64,000 nucleotides of DNA from Xestospongia muta (GCA_963693285.1 OY848924.1:4233214-4297213), one strand, 5' to 3'. Shown: positions 15,001 to 26,634, numbered from the stretch's first letter. The notes: a model not told the origin generated them from the letters alone. Numbers and translations: made by a program.

Positions 15001-18000
15001 GTCCAATCAATGTTAAACACATTTGTCCACATGAGCCATACATCTCCCTTGCACCAGCAGTCATCCATGCCTTATTCTCCACTAGTAAAACCAATCAAGT
15101 TATTCCAGAGAGATTTCTTCAACACATACAAGAATTTGCTCCCAATATAATGTCATCTTATAATACATCCAAAGGTAGCACCTATTCTGATGTCACCAGT
15201 CATCTCAATGAGTACAGTTTTTTCCATGGACAAAATCCTTTGGTAAGTTACAATACTATATTAAACCTAATATGTGTCTTCACTATTATATGATATATGA
15301 GACTATACATCTTTATATGTGAACACAATTAATTATACTTTATTAATACATTGTGATTACCTGTGACCCATTATTTCAAGAGATGTATTCTATTGAATTT
15401 AAGGTTCTTTCAAGTCAACCTTTGACACATGATGAGATAATGAAAGTCTCTAAAGATCGCCTTCAATCTACAAATATTTTGTTTCTAAAAGGTATGATTT
15501 ACGTTTCAATGTGTATTATGTGTACCTAAGGACAACATTTGGGTAGTGATTGGTACATGTAATTGGTGTGTATACAGTGAAAACGTTGTTATATTTATAG
15601 TGTCTATACATATACATTGTTGTCACTGATGACTCTGGTCTTTCTCATTTGATAGCAAAACTTCCAAAGAAATGTGAACTCCTAAAACTAATGTCAGATA
15701 TTGCTTTCCAATGGAAAATTATTGGTGAATGTCTTGAAATTAAAAACAAACACCTGGCCTCTTTACAAAGCAAGACTTCAAGTGACATTGAAAAACTTTC
15801 CGAAGTACTACAACTTTGGATGGATACAATGCCTAAACCTGTTGTCACTTGGAATACAATTTTGCAGACAATAGAAAGTCCACCTATTGAAAATAAATCA
15901 GTTGTGACAGAGATGGAAATTTTTTTAAAATGTAAGTGTCCCAATTATACTTTTATTAGATTTTCATAAAAATAATGATACTTTACTTATCATTGTCTTA
16001 GTAATCTAGTAATCATTATAGTTATTTTATGATAATATTTATGTAGCCATGACAAACGGAACTAGTGACATTTGTGATGATGATATCTTGGAGCTATTGG
16101 CCACTAATGGTAAGATATTGTTAAAATATGTTTATCTAATAAATGCATGTAGCTCAAATATATACTGTATCTAGTAATTGGTTTATTAACAAAACAATAT
16201 ATTCTTTAATACTGAGAACAGTAACACTGTTTTAGTGGTAACTTCATCATGACTATAATTAGTGGAAAGATGATGTACATTATTCATTCTATCAAGTTTG
16301 TACATATTTGATTCTAATATAGTGACTACTAGTAAGTTAGCAATTTTCTGAGCCACACACAAATTGAGTAGATAGTTTTATTCATGAGCAACACTTTATT
16401 GATGGTCACTTCATATATTCTTAGAACATATATTACATTAGCTGTTGAAGGACAAGCTATATAATTGTATTGCCATGTTGAAAAGCAATACTTCACTGGA
16501 AAAGATTAAAATCAATTTTTTTTTCTATTAGCTTATTAGCAGCTGTCATAATGTATTATTTGTAAATTAATATTAAACCTTCTATGATATTAGATATGTT
16601 CACATCATTTAAAACAATGTGTTTGGTCAATTATATACAACTATGGCAGAGGCATATTAATAGAATTATATTCATGATCCTCAAAACCACAAAACTAAAA
16701 ATTACAAATATATAAATATTTAACATGAAAAAATTGCACAATAAAAATATTTCATATTTACTATATACACTAGTATATACTATGTTCATTGTTATATTAC
16801 AATTTATAGGAGGTGTGGTACAAACTGACGAGAACACATTTGATAATCAAACTAGTGGTAAGTTACTTTATCCATATCATTTAACCTGTACATGATTATA
16901 CAATGACTCCTAATGGTAACTGTTTATGTCCTTCATAATATAGGTGTTAATAAATGTGTAACTGAGTCTATTACTGAGGATAGTCACAGAGTTAATGGTA
17001 AGTTTGTTATTCCTATAATTGGTAAAAAGTGGTTCATTACATCATTGTACACATACATACAGATTTAGCTGAAGGTTCTATTTCTGAGGACTTATCAATG
17101 GAACATCAGGTATGGTTTATCCTCTTATGTAGTAGATTGTATTAATTGTAATTGTTAACAACTTTAATTTGTTAAAAATATTAGGGGTTATTCCTTTTGC
17201 CAGTGAGTAGGTATTAACATAATAACTTCTTTAAGTAATCAGGAACTATTCTTGCTAATAAAATCATTTGTATTTTGTCAACTCCATAATATTAATTTAT
17301 GCCGAGATACTCAATGGCTTAATGTGGTATTTAGTATATTCAATATATAGTATAATCTCAGTGATTACTCCAGATAATGCAAAAAGTAGTTTTTCACATA
17401 AAGCAACTGGGTGTCTCGGCATGTGATTAACTCTACTGAGCATTCATATCACTATATGTAGCCACACCCCTGAAGCAATCGTTGTGGTTGTGGGTTCTTA
17501 GAAGCATTCCTAAGATTGACATAGATAGATTGATAGTTTCACTATGTGACAATAATTACTACTAACAATTACATTGTAATTCCTCACCTCCAGTCTTATC
17601 AATAATATAAACAATAGTTACATCATTAATATTATGTATTGTAATACTACAATACTTTACACCTCATATATTATCACTTATATCCTGTATCCAATAGCAA
17701 CATTCTACTAATGAACTATCAAGTGAACACAAAGCAGATACTCTCCCTAGTGATACTACACAACAAGGTAATATAAGACACCTAATAATAAACACTAAAT
17801 ATAATGTATGTGATGATTGTGTTTGTATAGAGTTATTTTATATTCTAGATTGTTATAGTTGACATAAGTAGTTTATATATGTTGATAAATAGACTACTTA
17901 GAGTTGTATTTGATTACTGAGATCATAAGAAATTAAGATACATTAATTCTTAGACATGTTATAAAATCACTAATATCATATCATCTTTAAATGTCATGGA

Positions 18001-21000
18001 TCAGGACAGTATAATATTTCTACATATTAACATGAGCTGCCCATAGCCACATAATAGAGGAAGGAACATGCAACTTCTACCTGACTCTGGTATATGAAAG
18101 TTAATTAATTTATGACAAAATCAAGTGGAGGTTTAGTAGAATGTACACTTTAGGTTTTGAGAATATTTTGGGGTGTGGTCTAGAAATAGTGCCTACATAT
18201 TATAGGAAGGGATGTGTTATAATTATATCATTTTTAATTCATGTCCTATTAACAATAACCACATCTTATGAAATATAGCTAATTTTACTAAATAGGTAGT
18301 GAATATGCTTTGTTTTTATTATAACATCATAGCGTTACATAAACCTTTAATTTCATTTAATCAATGACTTGATTTTATCTATACTCAGCTCTTGCTAAGC
18401 GTAAGAGATCTAATTCCTCTTCAACATCAAAGAAACTCAAACAATGTGATAACACAGATGATGATCAATTAGGTAGATATATTTTAAGTGTCACACACAC
18501 ACTTGTTAAATTGTAATATCTACATTTATAGATAATTTTATACATCATTTTAACTCACTTTTATACTTGTATTTGGAGTTATGATATGTGATGTTATCTG
18601 TTTCTATAGAAACCAATCCAGACTCTCGTAAACGTAAGCATGGTAGTAACTTTAATTCAGGTAATGACAACAAATTAATTGATCTTTTAACTAAAATTAA
18701 TTATTTTCTACATACATGCTATGTTACTAACATTATAACATGAGGAATTTATTTTCAATTGATAACACATACAATGCTATATAATTATCTTAAATATGAA
18801 CAAATATTTTATCAATTGTCTGTCTACTTTGGAAAGTAAATGAAGCTAATGTGGTTTAAGTATACACATAGCATAGTGTTCGGAAATACATGTTGTGTTT
18901 GATTTCTATGTATCTGATATTTAACTTATTTTAATATAATTCTTTTATTTTACATAACATTAGATGATTTGCCTAAAACTAAGAAGTCTACCCAAGAACA
19001 ACAAGAGAGTAATATCAGTGGTATATCATTATAAATATATGTGTGTGTAGATTTGAGTTAACTGATGATGATACTTAATTAGTTAATAATTTTAAAGGGA
19101 ACTACCAATATAAGGATACCTGTATCTTTAGTTATAATTTCAATGATTAAGCTCTTCATTGAGTTAAGGAACAGCTTACAAGTAATACTTTATAACATAA
19201 TAATAATGTTGCTTTAATAGCTGCTACTGTTATATTAAAATACTTTCATTAATTGTTATATATTGTTATTATAGGACATATAACACAAACAGACAAAAAC
19301 ACAATTGATGAAAAAACTGATGGTAAGTCCATATTACTAAACCTTTGTATTACACAATGGTTCATGGATAATATATAGATTAGAGAAATACTCATTATAT
19401 TTCTTTTAAAACAAACATATTTACTGCATTTGATACAAACGTAGGGCTCCCATTACATACTATATACTCATGTAATTTAACAAGTATAGATTATATACCA
19501 ATATAAAGGATTTATTGAACTGAGTGCCACAGGAACAAGGTGTGATAAACAAGTGTAGAGCATACTAGGTGTATAACTAACTTCTACTATAGTAAATTGC
19601 TTTAGTATTGAAAATTTGCTTATTGGTCAGTAATCAGTTCCTCTTCTTAGAACAGTAATATGATTAACTGATCTGACATTACAATTGACAACTGCAATAC
19701 ATATTGGTATATGACACAAACATTTGCTACAACATTAGCCTATCATATAATTGTCACTTTATTCTACTCAATATTCTATAGAACATGCTAAGGAATCAAA
19801 CACTGTTGATTCAACTGAAGTCTATATTACTGACAATGTATCAATGGAATATCAGGTATGATTTATACACTTATATAGTAGATTGTATTAATTGTAGTCA
19901 TAATAAATTTGATTTGTTAAAAGTGTTAGGATATACACGTAATTCAAGATACCTGACACTATTATAAAGTCACTATAATAAGTAAAGTTACTGATGGATA
20001 ATTTATAGCTATAATAGTAAGTTTTCCAGCTGATCCTTAGCACAGTAAAATTTAAAAACAAATCAAAGCTATAGAGTCTATACTTTATAATAAGCCAGGG
20101 TCATTAGGAACAATTCAATGATAACTCAGTGATTAGTCTTGTCATGCAGTGACTAGCTCTTAACATAAATAGCTTATTTCAGTTATTAGGAGGTATTCTT
20201 GCTAATCAGATCATTTGCTTTCTGTAAACTGTGTAGTCTCATTCCAGACACTCACTAGTTTAATGTAAAAAAGGTGTCTGATCTATTCACAGGCAAAATG
20301 AAAAATCTCAAATGTTGAAGTAATGTGTTCCTAATAATACAAAAAGTAGATTCTGGCATCTCACCATGCAACTGAATAGCCACACTCATGAAGCAATCTT
20401 TATCAATAGAACGTCATAGAACATCAATAGATCATTGTTAGAAGCATTCCTAAGTTTGACATAAATAGACTGATAGTTTCAATATGTGTCAATAATTACT
20501 ACTAACAATTACATTGTAATTCCTCACCTCCAGTCTTATCAATAATATAAACAATACTTACATCATCAATCTTGTGTATTGTAATACTACAATACTTTAC
20601 ACCTCATATATTATCACTTATATCCTGTATCCAATAGCAACATTCTACTAATGAACTATCAAGTGAACACAAAGCAGATACTCTCCCTAGTAATACTGCA
20701 CAACAAGGTAATATAAGACACCTAAATAATAAACACTACATATAATGTATGTGATGATTGTGTTTGTATAGAGTTATTTTATAGTCTAGATTGTTATAGT
20801 TGACATACGTAGTTTATATATGTTGATAAATAGACTACTTAGAGTTGTATTTGATTACTGAGATCATGAGATATTAAGATACATTATTTAACTATTTCTC
20901 TTCTACATTGTTTACTAACTGTTCTTTAATTCAGTTATATTTCCTTTTATTGTTACATTTTATAGACACTATTGATCCATCAGAAATATTTCAAGAATAC

Positions 21001-21297
21001 TTTTCTGATATTTGTGATGCCATTGAAGTTAAGCCTCTTCCCATTGTTAATCGACTCTTTTCTGCTAAGTTGATATCAATTAATTTTAAAGAAGAAGTAG
21101 AAAGTATGAGTGGTGAAGCTTACGACAAAGCAAATAAAGTAGTTAATGAATTACAACGACAGGTTAAAGAAAATGGAATCGACTTTTTAAAAACTGTTTG
21201 TCATTTCCTTCTAAAGCAGAACCAGGAGTTAAAGGACATTGGTACAAAAATGAAAAGTCAGCTAGAAAGTGAGACATTTTATCATACAACACTATAA
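2888..21297 (+). CDS. Ankyrin-ROCO-Death-CARD-like protein, 24-exon gene (DAPK-like without kinase)
   Basis: Proposed exons: 2873-2926, 4562-4654, 5010-5126, 5575-5670, 6101-6199, 6639-6737, 6879-6980, 8683-8781, 10504-10605, 13167-15242, 15404-15491, 15656-15931, 16047-16109, 16810-16857, 16944-16997, 17063-17109, 17698-17767, 18389-18472, 18610-18660, 18964-19020, 19275-19322, 19782-19855, 20638-20707, 20966-21297. All junctions are GT..AG, all phases agree and there is no internal stop, giving about 1,427 residues from ATG 2888. The order is ankyrin repeats (about 14-310), Roc GTPase (P-loop about 361-369), COR, Death (about 1004-1095), basic Ser-rich linker, CARD-like tail (about 1318-1427). 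In DAPK1, ANK-ROC-COR-Death follows a kinase; no kinase is seen here. A role in death or immune signalling is inferred. An extra 5' exon is possible, because the frame stays open upstream of the ATG. Confidence 0.85.
2943..3040. repeat. (TA)n microsatellite in intron 1 of the ROCO gene
   Basis: Almost 100 bp of TA repeats ending in a short TATG run, just after the donor of the first coding exon of the + strand gene. Confidence 0.9.
4562..10605 (+). CDS. Ankyrin-repeat exon block (8 exons, phase 0)
   Basis: The eight exons encode 31, 39, 32, 33, 33, 34, 33 and 34 codons, about one 33-residue ankyrin repeat each, all bounded by phase-0 introns. Typical repeat signatures are TALHLA and TPLHLA followed by a G-H-(I/D/F) turn and a leucine-rich second helix. 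The first, second, third and sixth of these are degenerate; the exons at 6101, 6639, 8683 and 10504 are canonical. The module probably binds protein partners. Exons 6101 and 8683 are especially alike, and both donors are followed by a similar intron start (TATATTATGTG), suggesting a recent duplication of repeat-plus-intron units. Confidence 0.85.
12705..12838 (+). pseudogene. hAT transposase C-terminal fragment in an intron
   Basis: About 44 codons in one + frame match the pattern of the hAT dimerisation tail: a T-x-x-V-E-Q-S-F-S-Q segment, then K-P-R-L-R-N, then L-L-R-I-P-L-E-G-P. The rest of the transposase is not evident, so this is a fossil inside the intron before the ROCO exon. The open frame on the opposite strand here is its shadow. 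Confidence 0.7.
13167..15242 (+). CDS. Roc GTPase + COR exon (692 codons)
   Basis: One long exon with phase-0 ends. It opens with a last ankyrin repeat (SGDSPLHLACANSK). The GTPase follows: the P-loop GNTAAGKSS at exon residues 79-87, the G3-like DFAGH at 137-141, and GSYAD at 204-208 in the place of NKxD. This is the Roc rather than the classical Ras pattern. The rest fits a COR domain, with a leucine-rich start near the KGLVLFL stretch and an EVNGVLF block. The - strand paralogue at 61147-63240 matches in order and motifs. GTP binding is well supported; the downstream partner is unknown. Confidence 0.88.
15656..15931 (+). CDS. Death-domain exon
   Basis: About 92 codons with the Death-fold pattern: W-K-I-I-G-E-C-L near the start, an acidic turn, a helix with L-x-x-L-x-x-W (LSEVLQLWM), and the T-W-N-T-I-L motif before the last helix. 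The preceding exon 15404-15491 (29 codons plus one base) is the short COR-Death linker, and its counterpart in the other gene is exon 61022-61097. Death domains normally mediate homotypic assembly in apoptotic or NF-kB-type signalling; that role here is inferred. Confidence 0.8.
16047..20707 (+). CDS. Linker micro-exons with basic nuclear-localisation-like motifs
   Basis: Eleven small exons (47-84 nt) encode a hydrophilic Ser/Thr/Asp/Glu-rich linker, nearly all with phase-1 boundaries. Exon 18389-18472 carries KRKRSNSSSTSKKLK, which fits a bipartite nuclear localisation signal. Exon 18610-18660 carries SRKRKHG, and 18964-19020 has LPKTKKS. Exons 17698-17767 and 20638-20707 are near-copies of each other, and 16810-16857 resembles 19275-19322, so part of the linker arose by tandem duplication. 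No globular domain is recognised. The linker could place the Death and CARD-like modules in the nucleus or act as a regulated spacer. Confidence 0.75.
17518..17945. repeat. Intragenic duplication, copy A (exon plus introns)
   Basis: This stretch, including exon 17698-17767 and its flanking intron sequence, is almost identical to 20458-20886 with only scattered differences. Intron identity is as high as exon identity, which points to a recent duplication. Weaker similarity extends upstream into the 17.41/20.35-kb intron sequence. Confidence 0.9.
20458..20886. repeat. Intragenic duplication, copy B
   Basis: Partner of 17518-17945. It carries exon 20638-20707, which differs from its twin at only a few codons. 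Confidence 0.9.
20966..21297 (+). CDS. C-terminal CARD-like exon
   Basis: About 110 codons, predicted largely helical. The pattern is a helix ending in DICDAIE, then a leucine/valine-rich helix with LISINFKEEVES, a KANKVVNELQ helix, a G-x-x-F-L-K-T-V-C helix and a final ELKDIG helix. It fits the CARD scheme (turn before an E-rich helix, K/R-A-x-x-L-L helix, G-x-x-A/F-F helix, final L-x-x-I/L). The same exon occurs in the - strand paralogue at 59690-59992. The frame runs on to a TAA at 21295-21297. A donor-like GTGAG at 21272 could instead splice out the last nine codons, but the read-through tail is similar in both genes. CARD is a tentative assignment; another Death-fold subtype is possible. 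Confidence 0.6.
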
Positions 21298-21752
21298 TTA
21301 TATTAGATAATTAATATTTGTATAACTGAGTCTTTAATCATGTTATAATTGACTAATCTACTGTATATGTCAAATGTCTTTACTTTCTATGTACTGCAGG
21401 CTTAACTCCGCCTACTTAGTCTCCAGTCCCCTACATTTTTTACTTTTTATATTTGCTCCTACATATATTTCCTTAATATAGCTGGTTAATGAATATACTT
21501 AAAACTTAGAGAGTCTAGACACTTAGTTTGTTATGTTATGGTTGCTGCTGTTTTTGTTAATCTTTTTATTGTTAAAATACATGACAAATTAATCCTCTAT
21601 TATTATATCAATAACATAAAATGTGAAGTAATCCTCAATTACATAACTACAATATTTCATTAAAACAATATACAACATCATTCAGTAATTGTCTAATAAT
21701 TTTCTATAACACATTTACTAACAGCAGTGAGTAGTTATCTAATGTAGTGTCT

Positions 21753-22045
21753 TTATTGATGAGTAGATTGATCAACAAGACGTTTAAAGAGTTGAACTAG
21801 TTGGTCAAGTTTATCTTGTAAATCCTACAATAGTGACATATAACTAGAATATATAAAATAGTACTAACTTGACTAGCTAAGTATTGTTTTGTTTGTAGTA
21901 TTAATTTCACTATTTTCCAGTCATCAATCTCTCCAGGAGACACACCCTCTATTAGTTGAGGATTGAAACGAAAGAAAGGAATAGGATCACGATATTTCTG
22001 ACATGAGATAGCAAATTTGTCAGCAGTTGTCTCTGACTCACTAAT
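21753..22045 (-). CDS. C-terminal exons of a patatin/iPLA2-like phospholipase
   Basis: Two - strand exons, 21869-22045 (59 codons) and 21753-21824 ending in TAA, joined by an intron with GT..AG ends in matching phase. The first carries FFRFNPQL. It resembles the end of group VI calcium-independent phospholipase A2 (PLA2G6), where a F/Y-F-R-L-N-P-Q-L block is followed by a helical tail of similar length. The catalytic GxSxG and the oxyanion G-rich loop would lie upstream and were not found before 23 kb. It is either an orphan 3' fragment or the end of a gene with long introns. Family call moderate. Confidence 0.45.
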
Positions 22046-22472
22046 CTATAGTAAATAAGAGATCATGTAATATATAAACTAACAATGTTATATTATCAAA
22101 CATCCTACATGGACATAACTGAACACACTTTACATAGACAATAATTTATAACTAAGAAAGAAGGAACTATTGCCCAGCTCATGACCATATTTGGAAGTTT
22201 GTGTACATGTGAATACAATTAACTATGTCATGAATACAATTAAACATTCCAGTCATCCACAAAGTGTTTCTTACTACATATAGTCTTTCAAAGGAACATA
22301 GTACATCATCAAGAAAATATTTTGAGACTATGGACTTCTTATATCAATAGTACACATAACAGTATTTTAGAGTTCTATTGAAGTTCAGGAAATATATGTA
22401 TGTCAGTGACTAAGGTGAGGTGTCTGTGGTAATCCACCTAGCAACATCAGTACATCAAGTTAACTTTGATCA

Positions 22473-22488
22473 ATGTGTGTGTGTGTGT
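22473..22488. repeat. (TG)n microsatellite
   Basis: Short TG dinucleotide run. A longer CA run lies at about 26607-26632. Confidence 0.85.
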
Positions 22489-22561
22489 AAGTGATTACTA
22501 CACATCTTCAAATATCTATCCATTGTTCCATCAAATTGTCAATTTATACTTTGTTACTTAC

Positions 22562-22618
22562 CAAAATATCTCTTTAAGTCTTGCTATTTCTCCACTTCTT
22601 TTTGAAGCAAAAAGTGGT
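22562..22618 (-). pseudogene. Possible stray ankyrin-like exon
   Basis: A 57-nt stretch with an AG acceptor (TATAG) and a GTAAGT donor on the - strand. It reads as PLFASKRSGEIARLKEIF, like the first helix pair of an ankyrin repeat. No partner exons were found. Weak. Confidence 0.2.
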
Positions 22619-22858
22619 CTATATGAAGATATAAAAATGATATATCAGTTAATACTTACAACTTAGTATGCTAGATCCTTTTCTCTAAAAGTAATACAAT
22701 TAGCTTTACTTTTTATAATGTATATCATACTTGTTACTAAGTGTTCTTTAAAAGAATGAATGATTTAATTATAATGACACAACTCACCCAAAGAAATAAC
22801 AGTAAAGAGCAGGTTATATACGTTGTAGATAACAGTACATGTACACGGAGTCTCAAAG

Positions 22859-22890
22859 CCAGATGTTATACAAGGGGAGGTAACATCTGG
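22859..22890. repeat. Perfect 10-bp inverted repeat
   Basis: Arms ccagatgtta and taacatctgg around a 12-nt loop. It lies just before the locally GC-richer start of the transposon-like block, so it may be an element edge or a small hairpin. Confidence 0.7.
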
Positions 22891-23280
22891 ACAAACTCAC
22901 ATTTCAAAGTTGAGCAACTATGAATGCTATTATAGTTGAAGATGACATGACTTCCTGTTACACATATCTAGTGGTACTTTATTTAAAGGAGAAGGTCGAG
23001 AACAAACAGTAAACTTGTATTACGTTGCAATATTCTGAACACTTCCGCTGGGACGGGTATTTAAGGGGTGTGTCCAGGGCACAAGATGGCGGGTATATTC
23101 AAAATGAAAATGGCCTCAATACTGTCAGTAGACTTATCGTGTTTATCAGCACGACTACGCCTTTTCTTAACACCTCAGTTCTCCTACGCACTATTTAACA
23201 CCACGTGTTCATTATAAACAGAAAAAAGCATGGCAGCACGTACACAAAAATACACAAAAATGATGGTTAGGTTGATATAG

Positions 23281-23860
23281 AGTGTCACCAGGACCCTCCA
23301 ACAGCATTTTTACAAGAGTTTGAGGAGCTCCTGAAAAAGTACCCTGAAATAAAAGTTGAAAAAATATTGAAGAACAGGACCAAACCTGTCAAAAAGAAAA
23401 GAAAAGGTAATGATAAACAGATGGTACTAGTCATAAAATTGTTGGCAACATAGTTTTAAGTGGATATGAAGATGGCGATGGTCCTACCCTCCAAGATGAA
23501 GCTGTGTGTCCGCACTGTTTTCTCCATCCTTGTGTCATTTCCCAGCCTCCTAGCTGGCTGAGAGGGTCCTCTGAAACCAGCTTGAGCAATCAGTGTAAAC
23601 GCTTCAAGCTTTACAAAAAGTTTTGGACCTTACTTGGTCAGTTGGGAGTCTGGAATGACTCCAGATATTTGACCTACAAAGCAACGAAAACATCAATGAT
23701 GGATCCCAGAGATGTCATGCCAGACTGTGTAGTAAATGTGAGTACATGTATTTTGACATACCTTTTAAGTATTAATTCATGCATACAGGAAATACGAAGA
23801 AGATTTCCAAATCCAGAGGGTGTTGATTATGCTGACTTCAAATCATCTTATATTGGCTAA
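23281..23860 (+). CDS. P2X7 C-terminal-domain-like protein (transposon-associated?)
   Basis: Reads through 23281-23406, 23454-23737 and 23789-23860 (TAA) with matching phases. The middle part has a C-x-x-C-x-x-x-x-C cluster (CPHCFLHPC). The end has the sequence pattern D-V-M-P-D-C-V-V-N, then E-I-R-R-R-F-P-N, then a Y-x-x-F-K motif. That matches the end of vertebrate P2X7, the cytosolic zinc-binding ballast domain, without any channel part. An N-terminal helix and a KKKRKG basic stretch precede it. The start is uncertain: ATGs at 23094 and 23230 are not in clean frame with it, so a 5' exon or an indel is involved. It converges on the DDE ORF and may belong to the same mobile element. Confidence 0.5.
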
Positions 23861-23916
23861 ATATGATCTACATAATGAAACTTAGTAACTACAAAAGAAC
23901 TATAATAACTTCCATT

Positions 23917-26242
23917 TTATTGTGTGTCTTCCTCTTCATCAATATCTTCAGTATAGTCAAGATCCAATTCCAGGCCATCATCAGACAAGTTTTCGTCATC
24001 CATTTCTAAACTTGGACCTTCTAATTCTTCCAATGATCTGCATGTCTATGTAAACTTATGTCAACAAAAATGTATATATACTTATACCTTATGTCTTGGG
24101 AATTCCATTGTATGTAGTTCATTCAGACACCATCAACAAACTTGAATGACTTCTTTACTAAGACTTTCATTGGAGTTCATCTGTCTGGTCTTCGAAGATC
24201 TTGGACATAGCGTTCACTAGTAGCTCTTCTTTGTACATTCTCATTCTATAGAATACAAAGTTGTTATGAACTACATTGATATATAATAAACTAACCCAGT
24301 CCATACAAGCTAGATTCATTCACATGACAAAAGTATTTGTTCCAAAATGTATACGCTTTGGTATATATGTCAGAAGGTGGTGATTAAAGGACTCTACCCA
24401 GTAAGTGTCACGACACTATATAAAGCAAGTTATAAATAGAGACCAGGGCAATACATGTACTTACTCTACAATAAGAGTCAGCTTCTCTGTAAATTATTGT
24501 CCCCTTCAACATCTTCTCATACGCTATAACTGCAGCTGGTATTGTTACCTTAATCTTACTGGGACAATATCCAGGACGTTTACAAGCTGACTCTTCATGG
24601 CATTTGGAATGTTCATCCTGTAAAAATATGTGATGTCATATAAACATGAATAAGAGAACCTGATAATGTTGTACAATATTCAAGATGTTCTGACAAAGAT
24701 TGTCACCAGACTGGCCACAATTCTTCATACAATAATACAAATGAATGTGCTCTTTCCTAAGCATCCATAATCACAATATATAGATGATCATATGAACTAA
24801 CTTTTATCAGCTAATTATGGAAACCAAGTTAGTCCCCCTTTCTTTACTGGTCCACAAGCAATTGGTTTCATAACTTTAGCAACATTTTTAGTACCTGAGG
24901 AATATTGAAAGTGTATGGCTTTGTAAAGCATATCTCACCATGCCATGTATCAAAAGAGTTGACTATGTTGAGGTCATCAATGATAAACCTCTTCACAGAA
25001 GAACAATTATCATGAGCTACTTCAACCACATTCAGTCATAAAGAATAGTAATTTAATTGTTTGCTGTTATAAGTTGACGTAGTACCTTTTTCAATAACTT
25101 GGGGAACAACAATTTTTGTAGCTTCCAATTCCCTTGTTTGGGCTACAGCATGCTCCTTTCTTGACAGTGTTACACAGCCAATGATCCTGTGAGTACTATG
25201 CCAACATATCATAAAGCTATAGCAGCAATGCTTAATATTACCTTCCTGAAAGACAAGGTACAGTTGTGTGGTAAGCGTTAGCTGTTGACTCATGTCGTGC
25301 ATCAGTTATGACCCACTGTAATCAAACTTGTGAGAGTTGTCAAAACATTACATCAATAATACCTCTCCATTTGCTGAATACTCTGATAGGTCTTTAATTT
25401 CATAGATTGCTTTCATCATAGACTGCTCAGCACAGCATCTAACAACTTCTATATATCTTTGTGATTTATAATCTAAATCCAAACAGTCATTAGACTTGTG
25501 ATTTATTATGTAATATACCTGATCTAATGTACGACTTGCCAACAGTTCCAATGCCAGAAAAGCAGCTGAAGTTAATGTACTGGCTAGATATAATTCCAGC
25601 ACATGTGAAAGCATGAACACATCTAGTACATAAAAACAATGATTATTATCAATTTTTAATAAGTACTAACTTTTGGTTGACCAAGTACCGCCCTCCAAAT
25701 ACTCTTGAACTAGCCCACCATTGCTTAGATCAACAAGTCTGACACTGAAACTCAACTCGTAGTACATGTCCAATCTACAAGTCACAAAATCACAAATATC
25801 TTATAATACTCATGAAGCCATTGTACCTGAACTATAGATGATGTCACCCATGTTATAGCACGACAGTCACATGGTCACGTCAGTCCTACTACTAGCTCAT
25901 GAAATGTCTTTTGCTCACAAACAAACAACGACTGATTGTCTCCATCATCACCACCAGTAAAGATACCTATAATGTCTTAAATATTGCCAGTCATTCCTGT
26001 CATTAGATATTACCTGAATATTCCAACATTGGCTTAACAATATCCCTCTGAGCTCCACCACTACATTCACTGACTGTCTCATTGCCACCATCATCATCCA
26101 CACCCGCCATGTCCAATAACAATCCAAGGAGCTCATGATTGTTGACTGAAGTAAGGTAATGTGGTTTACTTTGTAAGGATGTCTTGATAGAATTACTAAT
26201 TTGGCCTCTAAAACCAGTAGATTTACATTCTAACGGCTGATA
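23917..26242 (-). pseudogene. DDE-transposase-like multi-exon ORF, probably decayed
   Basis: Reading right to left: an exon near 26242-26020, an exon near 25610-25520, an exon near 25490-25370, then WVITDARHESTANAYH (25320-25270, first Asp), an IIGCVTLSRKE block (25180-25090), VAHDNCSSVKRFI with SFDTWHGTKNVAK (25010-24870), a Cys/His-rich exon near 24620-24465, a D-x-Y-W-V-E-S-F exon with PKRIHFG (24420-24300), a basic RRPDR exon (24245-24090) and an acidic tail ending in TAA at 23917. The order D-A-R, H-D-N, D-T-W-H-G-T-K, Y-x-P-K-R-x-H-F is that of a DDE (RNase H-fold) transposase family in invertebrates and fish. In-frame TGAs near 24312 and 24184 and a premature TAA near 24809 indicate decay. 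Confidence 0.55.
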
Positions 26243-26603
26243 CAATGGTTTAAATACTTTAAATTGAGCAATACACTTACTATATCACACTTACTATATA
26301 TAAGTATATTATTACCACATCATTATATATTAAGGACACCTCTATACTAGGACAATTTACAAAGGCTTGAAGCTTCAAGATCTTATTGTATGCAAGGACG
26401 TTTTCTTCATATATATCAGTTGTAAAGACTGCAGTGTTACAGTACTTCATAATAAAGTGAACTATCTTAACATTGCTATTCATGAGATATGTACATGTGT
26501 GTCTGTGTAATAATACTGGAAGGTTTTGTCAATACTAATTAGACATTGGTGGATACTGTTAGATATAAGTTATTAATAGTTATGTACAACATGGACAATA
26601 ATT

Positions 26604-26634
<31 letters not shown>

